Shown here piece by piece: positions 17,079-24,878 of a DNA stretch of 47,060 nucleotides (within the stretch, counting starts at the first letter, position 1; each line of letters starts with the position of its first letter). Below the pieces are notes generated by a model that saw only the letters and a list, made by a program, of their open reading frames with translations, did not search any database and was not told where the DNA came from. The translations under genes were made by a program, and so were the position numbers. The stretch comes from Thermoleophilia bacterium (GTDB lineage: Bacteria; Actinomycetota; Thermoleophilia; Gaiellales; Gaiellaceae): NCBI GenBank assembly GCA_025929425.1, contig JAICME010000006.1, positions 1-47,060 on the forward strand, in the 5' to 3' direction.

Positions 17079-18325
17079 CCAGGGCCGCAAGACGCACCTT
17101 CCACAGCCTCCGCTATCGCAACTATCGACTCTTCTTCGGCGGTCAGGCCGTCTCCCAGACCGGCTCGTGGATGCAGCGAGTCGCGCTGGGCTGGTTCATC
17201 CTGCAGCTGACGCATTCGCCGTTCGACGTCGGCGTGATGGCGTTCGCGCAGTTCACGCCGTACATGCTCTTCGGGCTCTTCGCCGGTGTCCTCGCCGACC
17301 GGCTCGACGCGCGCCGCACGGTGATCGCGACTCAGGCGGCGCAGCTCATCTCCGCCTCGGCCCTGGCCTGGATCGCTCTCGGCGGCTTCGCACAGCCGTG
17401 GATGCTCTACCTGATCGCATTCGTCAACGGCACGGTGCTCGTGCTCGACGTGCCGTCGCGACAGCAGCTCACGTACTGGATGGTCGGCCGCGAGGATCTG
17501 CCGAACGCAATCGCGCTCAACTCGACGCTGTTCAACGCGTCGCGCATCTTCGGCCCGGCCGTCGCGGGAGCCCTGCTCACTGCGGGCGTGGGCGTCTGCT
17601 TCCTCGTGAACGCGATCAGCTACGTCGCAGTCCTGATCGGCCTTCTGGCGATGCGGAGCTCCGAGTTCTTCCCGCTCGAGGAGTTCGAGCGGCCGAAGAT
17701 CCTGGCCGGGACGCGCGAGGGACTGGCTTGGATGCGACGGCAGCCGCGGATGCTCGCTCTCCTCGCGCTCGTCTTCGCGATCAGCACGTTCTGCTTCAAC
17801 TTCAACGTCACGCTGCCGGTGCTGGCGCAGGTCACGCTGAACGCGCACGGCTACGTGTACGGCCTGCTCTTCGCCTCCTTCGGCGCCGGGGCGCTCTTCG
17901 GGGCGCTCGGGGCGGCGGCCCTGGGTCGCGCCTCGACGAAGGTGTTGCTGCTCGGCGGCGCTCTCTTCTCGGCTTCCGAGCTTCTCCTCGCGCCGCTCGA
18001 CTCGGCCCTGCTCGCCGGCGCCTTTCTCTTCCTCGCGGGCGCGGGCTTCACCGCCTGGTCGGCGAACTCGAACGCGATCATGCAGCTCGCCGCCCCCGAC
18101 CGCCTGCGCGGACGCGTGATCGGCCTCTACTTCTACGCCTTCAACGGCACGGGAGCCCTCGCCGGCCTGATGACGGGCTGGCTCTGCGACGTCGGCGGAA
18201 CCGAGCTCTCCTTTGCCGTCTCGGGGATCATCGGCCTGATCGCGGTCGGGGCGACCGCTCTCGGGCTCGGCTGGAACCCGGGCGTCGTCGCGCGTCACCG
18301 CGCCGACGAGCCCCAGCACGCCTAG
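17075..18325 (+). CDS. MFS transporter (EntS-like exporter)
   Basis: The 416-residue product starts at GTG 17075. It begins with the family N-terminus (SLRYRNYRLFFGGQAVSQTG) followed by SWMQRVALGWFILQLT. The MFS signature between helices 2 and 3 is GLFAGVLADRLDARRTV. Twelve membrane helices can be drawn. Proteins of this subgroup (PF05977, MFS_3) export siderophores, macrolides or other small molecules by proton antiport. Co-transcription with MarR indicates inducible efflux. The 3' end overlaps the convergent korB by 4 bp. Confidence 0.88.
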   Translation: MTRAARRTFHSLRYRNYRLFFGGQAVSQTGSWMQRVALGWFILQLTHSPFDVGVMAFAQFTPYMLFGLFAGVLADRLDARRTVIATQAAQLISASALAWIALGGFAQPWMLYLIAFVNGTVLVLDVPSRQQLTYWMVGREDLPNAIALNSTLFNASRIFGPAVAGALLTAGVGVCFLVNAISYVAVLIGLLAMRSSEFFPLEEFERPKILAGTREGLAWMRRQPRMLALLALVFAISTFCFNFNVTLPVLAQVTLNAHGYVYGLLFASFGAGALFGALGAAALGRASTKVLLLGGALFSASELLLAPLDSALLAGAFLFLAGAGFTAWSANSNAIMQLAAPDRLRGRVIGLYFYAFNGTGALAGLMTGWLCDVGGTELSFAVSGIIGLIAVGATALGLGWNPGVVARHRADEPQHA

Positions 18326-19347
18326 GGCCGGCCGACCTCCCAGGTCTCGCCGGAGTGCAGCAGCGCGGCGAGGTCGCCCTTGCCGCGCTTCTCCTCGGCG
18401 AGTCTGAGCTGCTCGGCCATCAGGTCGTCGTAGACCGGCCGCTCGATGTTGCGGAAGATCCCGACGGGCGTGCCGCCGTGGGTCGCCTGCGTCACACGCG
18501 ACAGCGCGAACGCGAGCGCGGCGGTCTCGTGACTCGCCGAGTGTACGAGCACGCCCGCGTCGTCGGCCGCGCACGCCTCGATCGAGCCGTCGGAGCGCTG
18601 GCGCAGCGCCTTCTGCCTCTCGGCGCCCCACACGATCGGCTCGCCGTCGCGCAGCACGATCCGGTTCACGCCTTCCTTGTCGTCGCGGACGTAGTCGAAG
18701 GCGTCGTCGTTGAAGATCGGGCAGTTCTGGAAGATCTCGACGAACGCACTGCCGCGATGCTCGGCCGCGGCGCGCAGCACGTCGGTCATCCCTTTCTTGT
18801 CGGTGTCGATCGCGCGCCCGACGAACGTCGCCTCGGCGCCGATCGCGAGCGAGATCGGGTTGAAGGGCCAATCGAGCGAGCCCATCGGCGTCGACTTCGT
18901 CACCTTCCCGAGCTCGCTCGTCGGCGAATACTGGCCCTTCGTCAGCCCGTAGATCCGGTTGTTGAAGAGGAGGATCTTGAAGTTGACATTGCGCCTGAGC
19001 GCGTGGATCAGGTGATTGCCGCCGATCGAGAGCGCGTCACCGTCTCCCGTCACGACCCAGACCGAGAGATCGGGCCGCGTCGTCGCGAGGCCCGTCGCGA
19101 TCGCCGGCGCACGGCCGTGGATCGAGTGCATCCCGTACGTGTTCATGTAGTACGGGAACCGAGCCGCACAGCCGATTCCGCTGATGAACACGGTGTTCTC
19201 GCGCGCGATCCCGAGCTCCGGCATGAACGACTGGAGCGCGGCGAGGATCGCGTAGTCGCCGCAGCCCGGACACCAGCGCACCTCCTGGTCGGTGCGGTAG
19301 TCCTTCGCCGTCAGCGCGCCGTTGCCGTTGCCGCCGTTCTCGCTCAA
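18322..19347 (-). CDS. korB: 2-oxoacid:ferredoxin oxidoreductase, beta subunit
   Basis: TTG 19347 overlaps the stop of the upstream small gene (TTGA) and gives 341 residues. WCPGCGDYAI (25-34) opens the thiamine-diphosphate-binding subunit. GDGDALSIGGNHLIHALRRN holds the TPP/Mg2+ motif, followed by LLFNNRIYGLTKGQYSPTS, as in KorB. With KorA it decarboxylates 2-oxoglutarate (or another 2-oxoacid) to the acyl-CoA and reduces ferredoxin. The length fits the two-subunit actinobacterial enzyme. No ferredoxin-like 4Fe-4S subunit is encoded here, also consistent with KorAB. Confidence 0.9.
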   Translation of the reverse strand: MSENGGNGNGALTAKDYRTDQEVRWCPGCGDYAILAALQSFMPELGIARENTVFISGIGCAARFPYYMNTYGMHSIHGRAPAIATGLATTRPDLSVWVVTGDGDALSIGGNHLIHALRRNVNFKILLFNNRIYGLTKGQYSPTSELGKVTKSTPMGSLDWPFNPISLAIGAEATFVGRAIDTDKKGMTDVLRAAAEHRGSAFVEIFQNCPIFNDDAFDYVRDDKEGVNRIVLRDGEPIVWGAERQKALRQRSDGSIEACAADDAGVLVHSASHETAALAFALSRVTQATHGGTPVGIFRNIERPVYDDLMAEQLRLAEEKRGKGDLAALLHSGETWEVGRP

Positions 19348-19544
19348 TGCCGGGGCCTGTCGTCTTGCTGGGAGGAGACCCAGTTGGTCGGGGCCGTACC
19401 CACGCCGAACCCGAGATTGGCGATCTCCGAACCGGCTATGGGCGCCAGCGCGTCGATCTTGTCGTCCGCGAGCGGGTCCTCACCCTGCAGATGCCGCGGG
19501 CGGAACATGTGGTTGAGCTTGGCCAATAGCGTGCGGATCTTCAT
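19344..19544 (-). CDS. Small protein B of the korAB operon (66 aa), paralog of the preceding gene product
   Basis: The product starts at ATG 19544, one base overlapping the upstream stop (TGATG), and its own stop overlaps the korB start. It shares with its neighbour the N-terminal block R-x-LLAKLN-xx-FRP-x-H-x-Q, then DPL-x-D, NL, APT, and an almost C-terminal QQD...H. The N-terminal 15 residues are basic and amphipathic; the rest is polar and probably flexible. No family is recognised. Four-way coupling of start and stop codons with korA and korB implies co-translation and suggests a subunit, assembly factor or partner-docking peptide. Function unknown. Confidence 0.75.
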   Translation of the reverse strand: MKIRTLLAKLNHMFRPRHLQGEDPLADDKIDALAPIAGSEIANLGFGVGTAPTNWVSSQQDDRPRH

Positions 19545-19741
19545 CAGTGGTGAGCCTCCTCGTCCTGCTGCCAGCGCGAGACGTCCGTGGGGTTGAGCGG
19601 AGTTGGGGCCGAGTGGAGGTTTCCCGCCCTCCCGGCCACGCGTCCGTCGAGCAGCGGGTCGCCCGGCGAGCCCCCCTCGACCTGCATGTGCATCGGTCGG
19701 AACACGTCGTTGAGCTTCGCCAGCAGCCTGCGAAAGCTCAT
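19544..19741 (-). CDS. Small protein A of the korAB operon (65 aa)
   Basis: ATG 19741 overlaps the korA stop (ATGA). The N-terminus SFRRLLAKLNDVFRPMHMQV aligns with the next gene (LLAKLN, FRP, H, Q identical), and the C-terminus has PTPLNPTDVSRWQQDEEAHH, sharing QQD and the terminal histidine. The two are tandem duplicates that have diverged strongly in the middle, where A is glycine-rich. No cysteines are present, so it is not a ferredoxin. I know of no described third or fourth subunit of KorAB with this sequence. Confidence 0.75.
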   Translation of the reverse strand: MSFRRLLAKLNDVFRPMHMQVEGGSPGDPLLDGRVAGRAGNLHSAPTPLNPTDVSRWQQDEEAHH

Positions 19742-21594
19742 AGCGTCTCCTCGAGGGATTCGATCGCGTCCTGCAGTTCGGCCGCGCGCAGCGGGAAGCC
19801 CCGGACGCGGTTGTAGCCGATGGCGTCGACGAGGAACTGCGACCGGACGAGTTGCAGCAGCTGGCCGAGGTTCATCTCCGGGATCAGCACCTTCTCGTAG
19901 CGGCGCAGGACGTCGCCCGTGTTCCGCGGGAACGGATTGATGTGGCGCAGGTGAGCGTGTGCGACGTGCTTCCCGTTCGCGCGGACGCGGCGGGCGGCTG
20001 CCGCTACCGGGCCGAAGGTGCCGCCCCAGCTGAGCACGAGAAGCTTCGCATCGCCGCCGGGGTCGTCGACGTCGAGCTCGGGGATGTCGCCCGCGATTCC
20101 CGCGACCTTCTGTGCGCGCAGCCGCGTCATCAGGTCGTGGTTCTCCGGGTCGTAGGAGATGTTGCCGGTGCGGTCCGCCTTCTCGAGGCCGCCGATCCGG
20201 TGCTCGAGGCCCGGCGTCCCCGGTAACGCCCACGGCCTCGCGAGCGTCTGCTCGTCGCGCAGGTAGGGAAGGAACTCGTCGCCGGCGTTCGGCTCCGTGG
20301 CGAAGGTCGGGGTCAGGTCGGGCAGCGTGTCGAGTTCGGGGAGCAGCCACGGTTCGGAGCCGTTCGCGAGGTAGGCATCGGACAGGAGATAGACGGGCGT
20401 GCGGTACTTGAGCGCGATCCGCACCGCCTCGATCGCCGCGTGGAAGCAGTCGGAAGGCGACCGCGCGGCGACGACCGGCACCGGGGACTCGCTGTTGCGG
20501 CCGTACATGACCATGAGGAGGTCCCCCTGCTCCGGCTTCGTCGGCATCCCGGTGGAGGGGCCGGCGCGCTGGATGTCGCAGATGACGAGCGGCAGCTCGA
20601 GCATGATCGCGAGCCCCACGGTCTCGGCTTTGAGCACGATGCCCGGCCCCGCGGAGGTCGTGACGCCGAGCGCGCCGCCGAACGCCGCGCCGACCGCAGC
20701 GCCCGCCGCGGCGATCTCGTCCTCCGCCTGGAACGTGCGGACGCCGAACTCCTTGTAGCCCGCGAGCTCCTCGAGGATCGCGCTCGCCGGGGTGATCGGG
20801 TAGGCGCCGAGGAAGAGCGGGAGCCCCGACAGCCGCGACGCAGCCACGAGTCCGAGCGACAGCGCCTGGTTGCCGGTGATGTTCCGGTACGTCCCCGGTG
20901 CGAGCTTCGCCGGCCTCACCTCGTAGGTGACCGCGAAGGACTCCGTCGTCTCGCCGAAAGCGTAGCCCGCACGGATCGCCTTGATGTTCGCGGCCGCGAT
21001 CTCGAGGCGCGTCGCGCCGAACTTCTCCTCGAGGAACTCGATCGAAGGCTTGATCGAGCGCCCGTACAGCCACGACATGAGCCCGAGCGAGAACATGTTC
21101 TTCGAGCGCTCGGCCTCGCGCGGCGTCACGCCCTCGACCTCCTTCAGCGCCCCGACCGTCAGCGACGTCAGCGGAACGGCGTGCACCTGGTACTCGTCGA
21201 GCGAACCGTCCTCGAGCGGGTTCTGCGCGTAGCCCGCCTTCTGGAGGTTGCGCTCGGTGAACGCGTCGGCGTCGACGATCAGCGTCCCGCCTCTCGGCAG
21301 GTCGCCGATGTTCGTCTTCAGCGCCGCCGGGTTCATCGCGACGAGAACGTTCGGCGCGTCGCCGGGCGTGAGGATGTCGTGGTCGGCGAAGTGCAGCTGG
21401 AAGCCGGAGACACCCGGGAGCGAGCCGGCCGGCGCGCGTATCTCGGCCGGGAAATCGGGCAGGGTCGAGATGTCGTTGCCGAGCAGCGCCGCCTCGGAGG
21501 TGAACTGCGAGCCCGTGAGCTGCATGCCGTCACCGGAGTCGCCCGCGAAGCGGACGATGACCTGGGAGAGCTGCTCGACGGGCTTGCTGCTCAT
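19738..21594 (-). CDS. korA: 2-oxoacid:ferredoxin oxidoreductase, fused gamma-alpha subunit
   Basis: The product has 618 residues from ATG 21594. The N-terminal gamma domain (about 10-195) opens with VIVRFAGDSGDGMQLTGSQF and includes GFQLHFADHDILTPG. After a linker, the alpha (pyrimidine-binding) domain runs from about 215: GNQALSLGLVAASRL, GAYPITPASAILEEL, FQAEDEIAAAGAAVGAAFGG, TSAGPGIVLKAE. This gamma-alpha fusion, about 620-650 residues, is the KorA form. It acts with KorB in an oxygen-tolerant link of the TCA cycle in actinobacteria. First gene of a four-gene operon, with a -10-like TATACC and a palindrome directly upstream. Confidence 0.9.
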   Translation of the reverse strand: MSSKPVEQLSQVIVRFAGDSGDGMQLTGSQFTSEAALLGNDISTLPDFPAEIRAPAGSLPGVSGFQLHFADHDILTPGDAPNVLVAMNPAALKTNIGDLPRGGTLIVDADAFTERNLQKAGYAQNPLEDGSLDEYQVHAVPLTSLTVGALKEVEGVTPREAERSKNMFSLGLMSWLYGRSIKPSIEFLEEKFGATRLEIAAANIKAIRAGYAFGETTESFAVTYEVRPAKLAPGTYRNITGNQALSLGLVAASRLSGLPLFLGAYPITPASAILEELAGYKEFGVRTFQAEDEIAAAGAAVGAAFGGALGVTTSAGPGIVLKAETVGLAIMLELPLVICDIQRAGPSTGMPTKPEQGDLLMVMYGRNSESPVPVVAARSPSDCFHAAIEAVRIALKYRTPVYLLSDAYLANGSEPWLLPELDTLPDLTPTFATEPNAGDEFLPYLRDEQTLARPWALPGTPGLEHRIGGLEKADRTGNISYDPENHDLMTRLRAQKVAGIAGDIPELDVDDPGGDAKLLVLSWGGTFGPVAAAARRVRANGKHVAHAHLRHINPFPRNTGDVLRRYEKVLIPEMNLGQLLQLVRSQFLVDAIGYNRVRGFPLRAAELQDAIESLEETL

Positions 21595-21597
21595 CTG

Positions 21598-21612
21598 CCT
21601 GAGTCAGGTATA
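21598..21612 (-). promoter_or_regulatory. Palindrome CCTGAGTCAGG abutting a -10-like element upstream of korA
   Basis: CCTGAGTCAGG (21598-21608) is a perfect 11-bp palindrome ending 4 bp from the korA ATG. On the minus strand it is immediately preceded by TATACC (21607-21612), a possible -10 box; no good -35 is obvious. If TATACC is used, the transcript would start inside the palindrome, a position suited to a repressor. Confidence 0.35.
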
Positions 21613-21666
21613 GCGCACACTCCGGCGTCTTAGTTGGAGGTCAGGCATCCGGCGTACACTCGTCGC

Positions 21667-22575
21667 GTGGAGTCGGTCGTCTCCGTCCACGGGCTGCGCA
21701 AGCGCTACGGCCACTTCGAGGCCGTGGCGGGGATCGACCTCGAGGTGCAGCGCGGCGAGATCTTCGCCTTCCTCGGGCCGAACGGCGCCGGCAAGACCAC
21801 GACCGTGGAGATCCTCGAGGGCTTTCGCGCCCGGACGGACGGACAGGTCAGCGTGCTCGGCATCGATCCGGCGAAAGGCGACGCCGAGTGGCGCAACCGC
21901 GTCGGCGCCGTCCTGCAGGAGTCGAACGCCGAGCCCGGGCTCACGGTGCGCGAGAGCCTTCAGCTCTACTCCGGCTACTACCTCCACCCGCGCGACATCG
22001 ACGAGACGATCGCGCTCGTCGGGCTCGAGGAGAAGGCGGACACGCTCGGCCCGCAGCTCTCGGGAGGACAGCGGCGGCGGCTCGACGTGGCGCTCGCGCT
22101 GATCGGCGATCCGGAGCTGATCTTCCTCGACGAGCCGACGACGGGATTCGACCCGTCGGCCCGCCGCACGGCGTGGCACGTGATCCACGGGCTGCGAGGG
22201 CTCGGCAAGACCGTCTTCCTCACGACGCACTACATGGACGAGGCGGAGCAGCTCGCCGACCGCATTGCGGTCATCGCCGACGGTCGGATCGTCGCCGAGG
22301 GGACGCCGGGAACGCTCGGCGGCCGCAACCGGATGGCCGCGACGATCCGCTTCACGCTGCCGGCCGAGGTCGGCAGCGATGAGCTGCCGCCGGAGCTGCG
22401 CGCGCTGCTCGCCGGCGAAGACGGCCGCGTGACGCTGACCTCGGACACGCCGCTCGCGCACGTCGGAGAGCTCGCCGAGTGGGCGCAGAGCCGTGGAATC
22501 GATCTGCCCGACCTGGACGTGCGGCGGCCGAATCTCGAGGAGGTCTACCTCGAGCTGACGCGGGGCGAGTCGTGA
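21667..22575 (+). CDS. ABC transporter ATP-binding protein (DrrA/CcmA-type, ABC-2 exporter)
   Basis: GTG 21667 is the first start giving the standard N-terminus VVSVHGLRKRYGHFEAVAGI; the product has 302 residues. Motifs: Walker A GPNGAGKTT, signature LSGGQRRR, Walker B LIFLDEPTTGFDP, H-loop FLTTHYMDEAEQLADRI. The C-terminal 70 residues (DLPDLDVRRPNLEEVYLELT) are typical of drug-exporter ATPases. It pairs with the next gene, whose GTG overlaps its stop. A TACACT about 10 bp before the start could be the -10 of a nearly leaderless transcript. Confidence 0.9.
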   Translation: MESVVSVHGLRKRYGHFEAVAGIDLEVQRGEIFAFLGPNGAGKTTTVEILEGFRARTDGQVSVLGIDPAKGDAEWRNRVGAVLQESNAEPGLTVRESLQLYSGYYLHPRDIDETIALVGLEEKADTLGPQLSGGQRRRLDVALALIGDPELIFLDEPTTGFDPSARRTAWHVIHGLRGLGKTVFLTTHYMDEAEQLADRIAVIADGRIVAEGTPGTLGGRNRMAATIRFTLPAEVGSDELPPELRALLAGEDGRVTLTSDTPLAHVGELAEWAQSRGIDLPDLDVRRPNLEEVYLELTRGES

Positions 22576-23363
22576 CCGCAGCTTCGCGCGGCCCACTCGC
22601 TCTCGTGCTGCACCAGGCCCGCTTCGACCTGCTCGGGATCCTGCGTAACCGGCAGGCCCGCTTCTTCACGCTCGTTCTTCCCCTGCTCTTCCTGATCATC
22701 TTCGTCGGCGTCTTTGGGAACCACACCGTGAAGGGGACGGGCGTGAAGGCATCGACGTTCTTCGTTCCCGGCCTTTCGGCGCTCGGAGTCATCGCGGCAT
22801 CGTTCGTCAATCTCGTGATCTCGATCACCGCGCAGCGCGAGAGCGGCATCCTCAAGCGCCGCCGCGCAACCCCGGTTCCAGCCTGGGTGCTGATCGCAGG
22901 ACGGACGCTCACCGCCGTGACCATCTCGCTCACGGTTCTGACTGTTCTACTCGCCTTCGGCCGGATCGTCTACGGCGTGAATCTGCGGCTTGCGGCGCTG
23001 CCCGGAGTCGCGCTTACCGCCGTCGTCGGTTCGATCACGTTCTGCGTGCTCGGCTACGCCCTCTCGACGGCGATCAAGAACGAAGACGCCGCGCAGCCGA
23101 TGGTGCAGGCCATCATGCTCCCGCTCTACTTCATCTCCGGCGTCTTCATCATCAATACCAACCTGCCGTCGTGGCTACGACACGTGGCGTCGGTGTTCCC
23201 CGTGGAGCATCTTTCGGACGGTTTGCACAAGGCCTACGACCCGGCGGCTCACGGTGTCGGGATCGTCTGGAGCGACATCGGCGTGCTCGCACTCTGGGCG
23301 GGAATCGGTGTCGCCGTTGCGCTCGTGCGCTTCAGCTGGTTGCCGAAGGCGGCGGTCGCCTAG
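22572..23363 (+). CDS. ABC-2 type transporter permease
   Basis: GTG 22572 (GTGA overlap) gives 263 residues with six membrane segments. Family features are the amphipathic N-terminal LVLHQARFDLLGILRNRQAR, the segment RESGILKRRRATPVPAWVL after helix 2, and the C-terminal LPLYFISGVFIINTNLPSWL with PVEHLSDGLHKAYDP. Together with the ATPase it would form an exporter of a drug, lipid or polysaccharide. No biosynthetic genes are adjacent, so the cargo is unknown. Confidence 0.9.
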   Translation: MTAASRGPLALVLHQARFDLLGILRNRQARFFTLVLPLLFLIIFVGVFGNHTVKGTGVKASTFFVPGLSALGVIAASFVNLVISITAQRESGILKRRRATPVPAWVLIAGRTLTAVTISLTVLTVLLAFGRIVYGVNLRLAALPGVALTAVVGSITFCVLGYALSTAIKNEDAAQPMVQAIMLPLYFISGVFIINTNLPSWLRHVASVFPVEHLSDGLHKAYDPAAHGVGIVWSDIGVLALWAGIGVAVALVRFSWLPKAAVA

Positions 23364-24167
23364 CTAGGCGACCGCGAGCACGAGCGGATTCCCCGACGGG
23401 TCGCGGACTTCGGTGCCACCGATCCGCTCGGCGACGCGCTCCATCTCGGCCGCGTTCGGGAGGACGATCGTGAAACGCAGCAACCGGGCCGTCCCCTCGG
23501 GTGCGGGCGGCGCGCCGCGCGTCTCCCACGTGTTGCCTCCGAGGTGATGGTGGTACCCGCCGGCGCTGAGGAAGGCGGCCTGCTGGCCCCCCTGAGCCAT
23601 CAGCGCCAGCCCCAGCTTGTCGCGGTAGAAGCCGACCATCTCGTCGACGTCACGGACGCAGAGGTGTACGTGCCCGACCGTGGTGCCGTCCGGCAGCCCG
23701 TCGAAGCCCGCATCGCCTGCCTCCGCGAGGAGCGAGTCCGTGTCGAGCGGAATCGTCGTCATCGTCTGTGAGACCCGGCCCTCCCACTGCTCGCGCGGGC
23801 GGTCTGCGTAGACCTCGATCCCGTGATAATCCGGGTCCCGGAGGTAGATCGCCTCGCTCACGACGTGATCGGAGAGGCCGGTGAGCGGGATCTGCTCACG
23901 CGCCGTGTGAGCGAAGAAGCGGCCGAGACTCCGGCGATCCGGCACGAGCAGCGCGACATGAAAGAGCCCGGTGAAGCCCTGGGCCGACCGGACGCCGGGC
24001 TCAGCGACGAGGCGTACGAGCGGGGTATCGGCGCCGAGCTCCACAGCGCCGTTCTCGCGCGACAGTAGGCGCAGTCCGATTGCGTCCTGCCAGTACGCGA
24101 GCGAGCGCTCGAGATCCGAGACGCTCAGCTCGACAAGTCCCATGTGGGTGTCGGGCGCGATCTCCAT
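23364..24167 (-). CDS. VOC-family protein, catechol-2,3-dioxygenase (CatE)-like
   Basis: The 267-residue product holds two vicinal-oxygen-chelate halves: about 9-115 (MGLVELSVSDLERSLAYWQ ... DPDYHGIEVYAD) and 147-267 (GHVHLCVRDVDEMVGFYRDK ... AGGYHHHLGGNTWE). The histidines in VGHVHLCV and GYHHHLGG are the likely Fe(II)/Mn(II) ligands in the C-terminal half, and DYHGIEVY carries the conserved glutamate of the first half. Size and layout match CatE-type extradiol dioxygenases, though other lyases share the fold. Its stop abuts that of the convergent permease gene. Confidence 0.8.
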   Translation of the reverse strand: MEIAPDTHMGLVELSVSDLERSLAYWQDAIGLRLLSRENGAVELGADTPLVRLVAEPGVRSAQGFTGLFHVALLVPDRRSLGRFFAHTAREQIPLTGLSDHVVSEAIYLRDPDYHGIEVYADRPREQWEGRVSQTMTTIPLDTDSLLAEAGDAGFDGLPDGTTVGHVHLCVRDVDEMVGFYRDKLGLALMAQGGQQAAFLSAGGYHHHLGGNTWETRGAPPAPEGTARLLRFTIVLPNAAEMERVAERIGGTEVRDPSGNPLVLAVA

Positions 24168-24176
24168 GTGAAGAGA

Positions 24177-24878
24177 CTAGTCCTGCGCGAACGCGTTGCG
24201 GGCGCTCACGCCCATCGCGGGGTCGTTCGTCTCCACGGCGTCGACGCCGAGCTCGAAGACCCGAGACATCGTCGCGGGGTCGTCGACGGTCCAGACGCAG
24301 ATCTGCACCCCGAGCTCGTGCGCGCGGTCGACGAAAGTGCTGCTGGCGCGCTCGAGTGACGTCACCTCGGGAAGCAAGAACGCGTCCCGGCCAGCCGAAA
24401 GCTCGAGCGCGCTCTCGAGGTCGGTGGGAGGCTCGACCAGCAGGCCGGTGGGTCTACTCCCGTCCAGCTCGTTGACGGAGCGCAACGTCTCCGCGTCGAA
24501 GCTCGCGACGAACGCGTTCGCGAAGGCGTGTCGCCGCAGAGCGTCGAGCACCTCGTGGGCGATCCGAGAACCGGCCGGCTCGTACGTGGACTCACCGGGC
24601 ACGTTCTTGATCTCCACCTCGAGCGCGACGCGGCCGACGAGAGCCTCGAGCACGTCGTCGAGCGTCGGCATCTCCGGCCGGAGGCGCCTGATCTCGGAGA
24701 GCGTGAGCTCCGTCGGATCGTGCGTCACGACGAGCTCTCCGTCGGCACTCCACCGGACGTCGAGCTCAACGACGTCCACGCCGGCTTCGACGGCGGCCTC
24801 GAACGCGGCGAGCGTGTTCTCTGGATGGTGCGCCGACGCGCCGCGGTGGGCGACGACGGCGGGCCGGCGGAGATTCAG
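24177..24878 (-). CDS. Glycerophosphodiester phosphodiesterase (UgpQ-like), inferred CTG start
   Basis: Residues VVAHRGASAHHPENTLAAFE carry the catalytic HRG...PENT motif, followed by DVVELDVRWSADGELVVTHD (metal-binding Glu/Asp, general acid His) and VEIKN; near the C-terminus is VQICVWTVDDP. About 233 residues is normal for a cytosolic GDPD, which cleaves glycerophosphodiesters to sn-glycerol 3-phosphate plus an alcohol. No ATG, GTG or TTG lies in frame between the previous stop and HRG; the first comes after the catalytic motif. CTG at 24878 overlaps the ABC ATPase stop as CTGA, mirroring the usual ATGA coupling, so I chose it. Last gene of the importer operon, as ugpQ is in ugpBAECQ. Confidence 0.8.
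   Translation of the reverse strand: MNLRRPAVVAHRGASAHHPENTLAAFEAAVEAGVDVVELDVRWSADGELVVTHDPTELTLSEIRRLRPEMPTLDDVLEALVGRVALEVEIKNVPGESTYEPAGSRIAHEVLDALRRHAFANAFVASFDAETLRSVNELDGSRPTGLLVEPPTDLESALELSAGRDAFLLPEVTSLERASSTFVDRAHELGVQICVWTVDDPATMSRVFELGVDAVETNDPAMGVSARNAFAQD

Noticed and set aside
17167-19596. 809-codon plus-strand frame across the MFS gene and korB
   Set aside because: It overlaps recognisable proteins on both strands and has shadow-like Arg/Ala/Pro composition with no motif.
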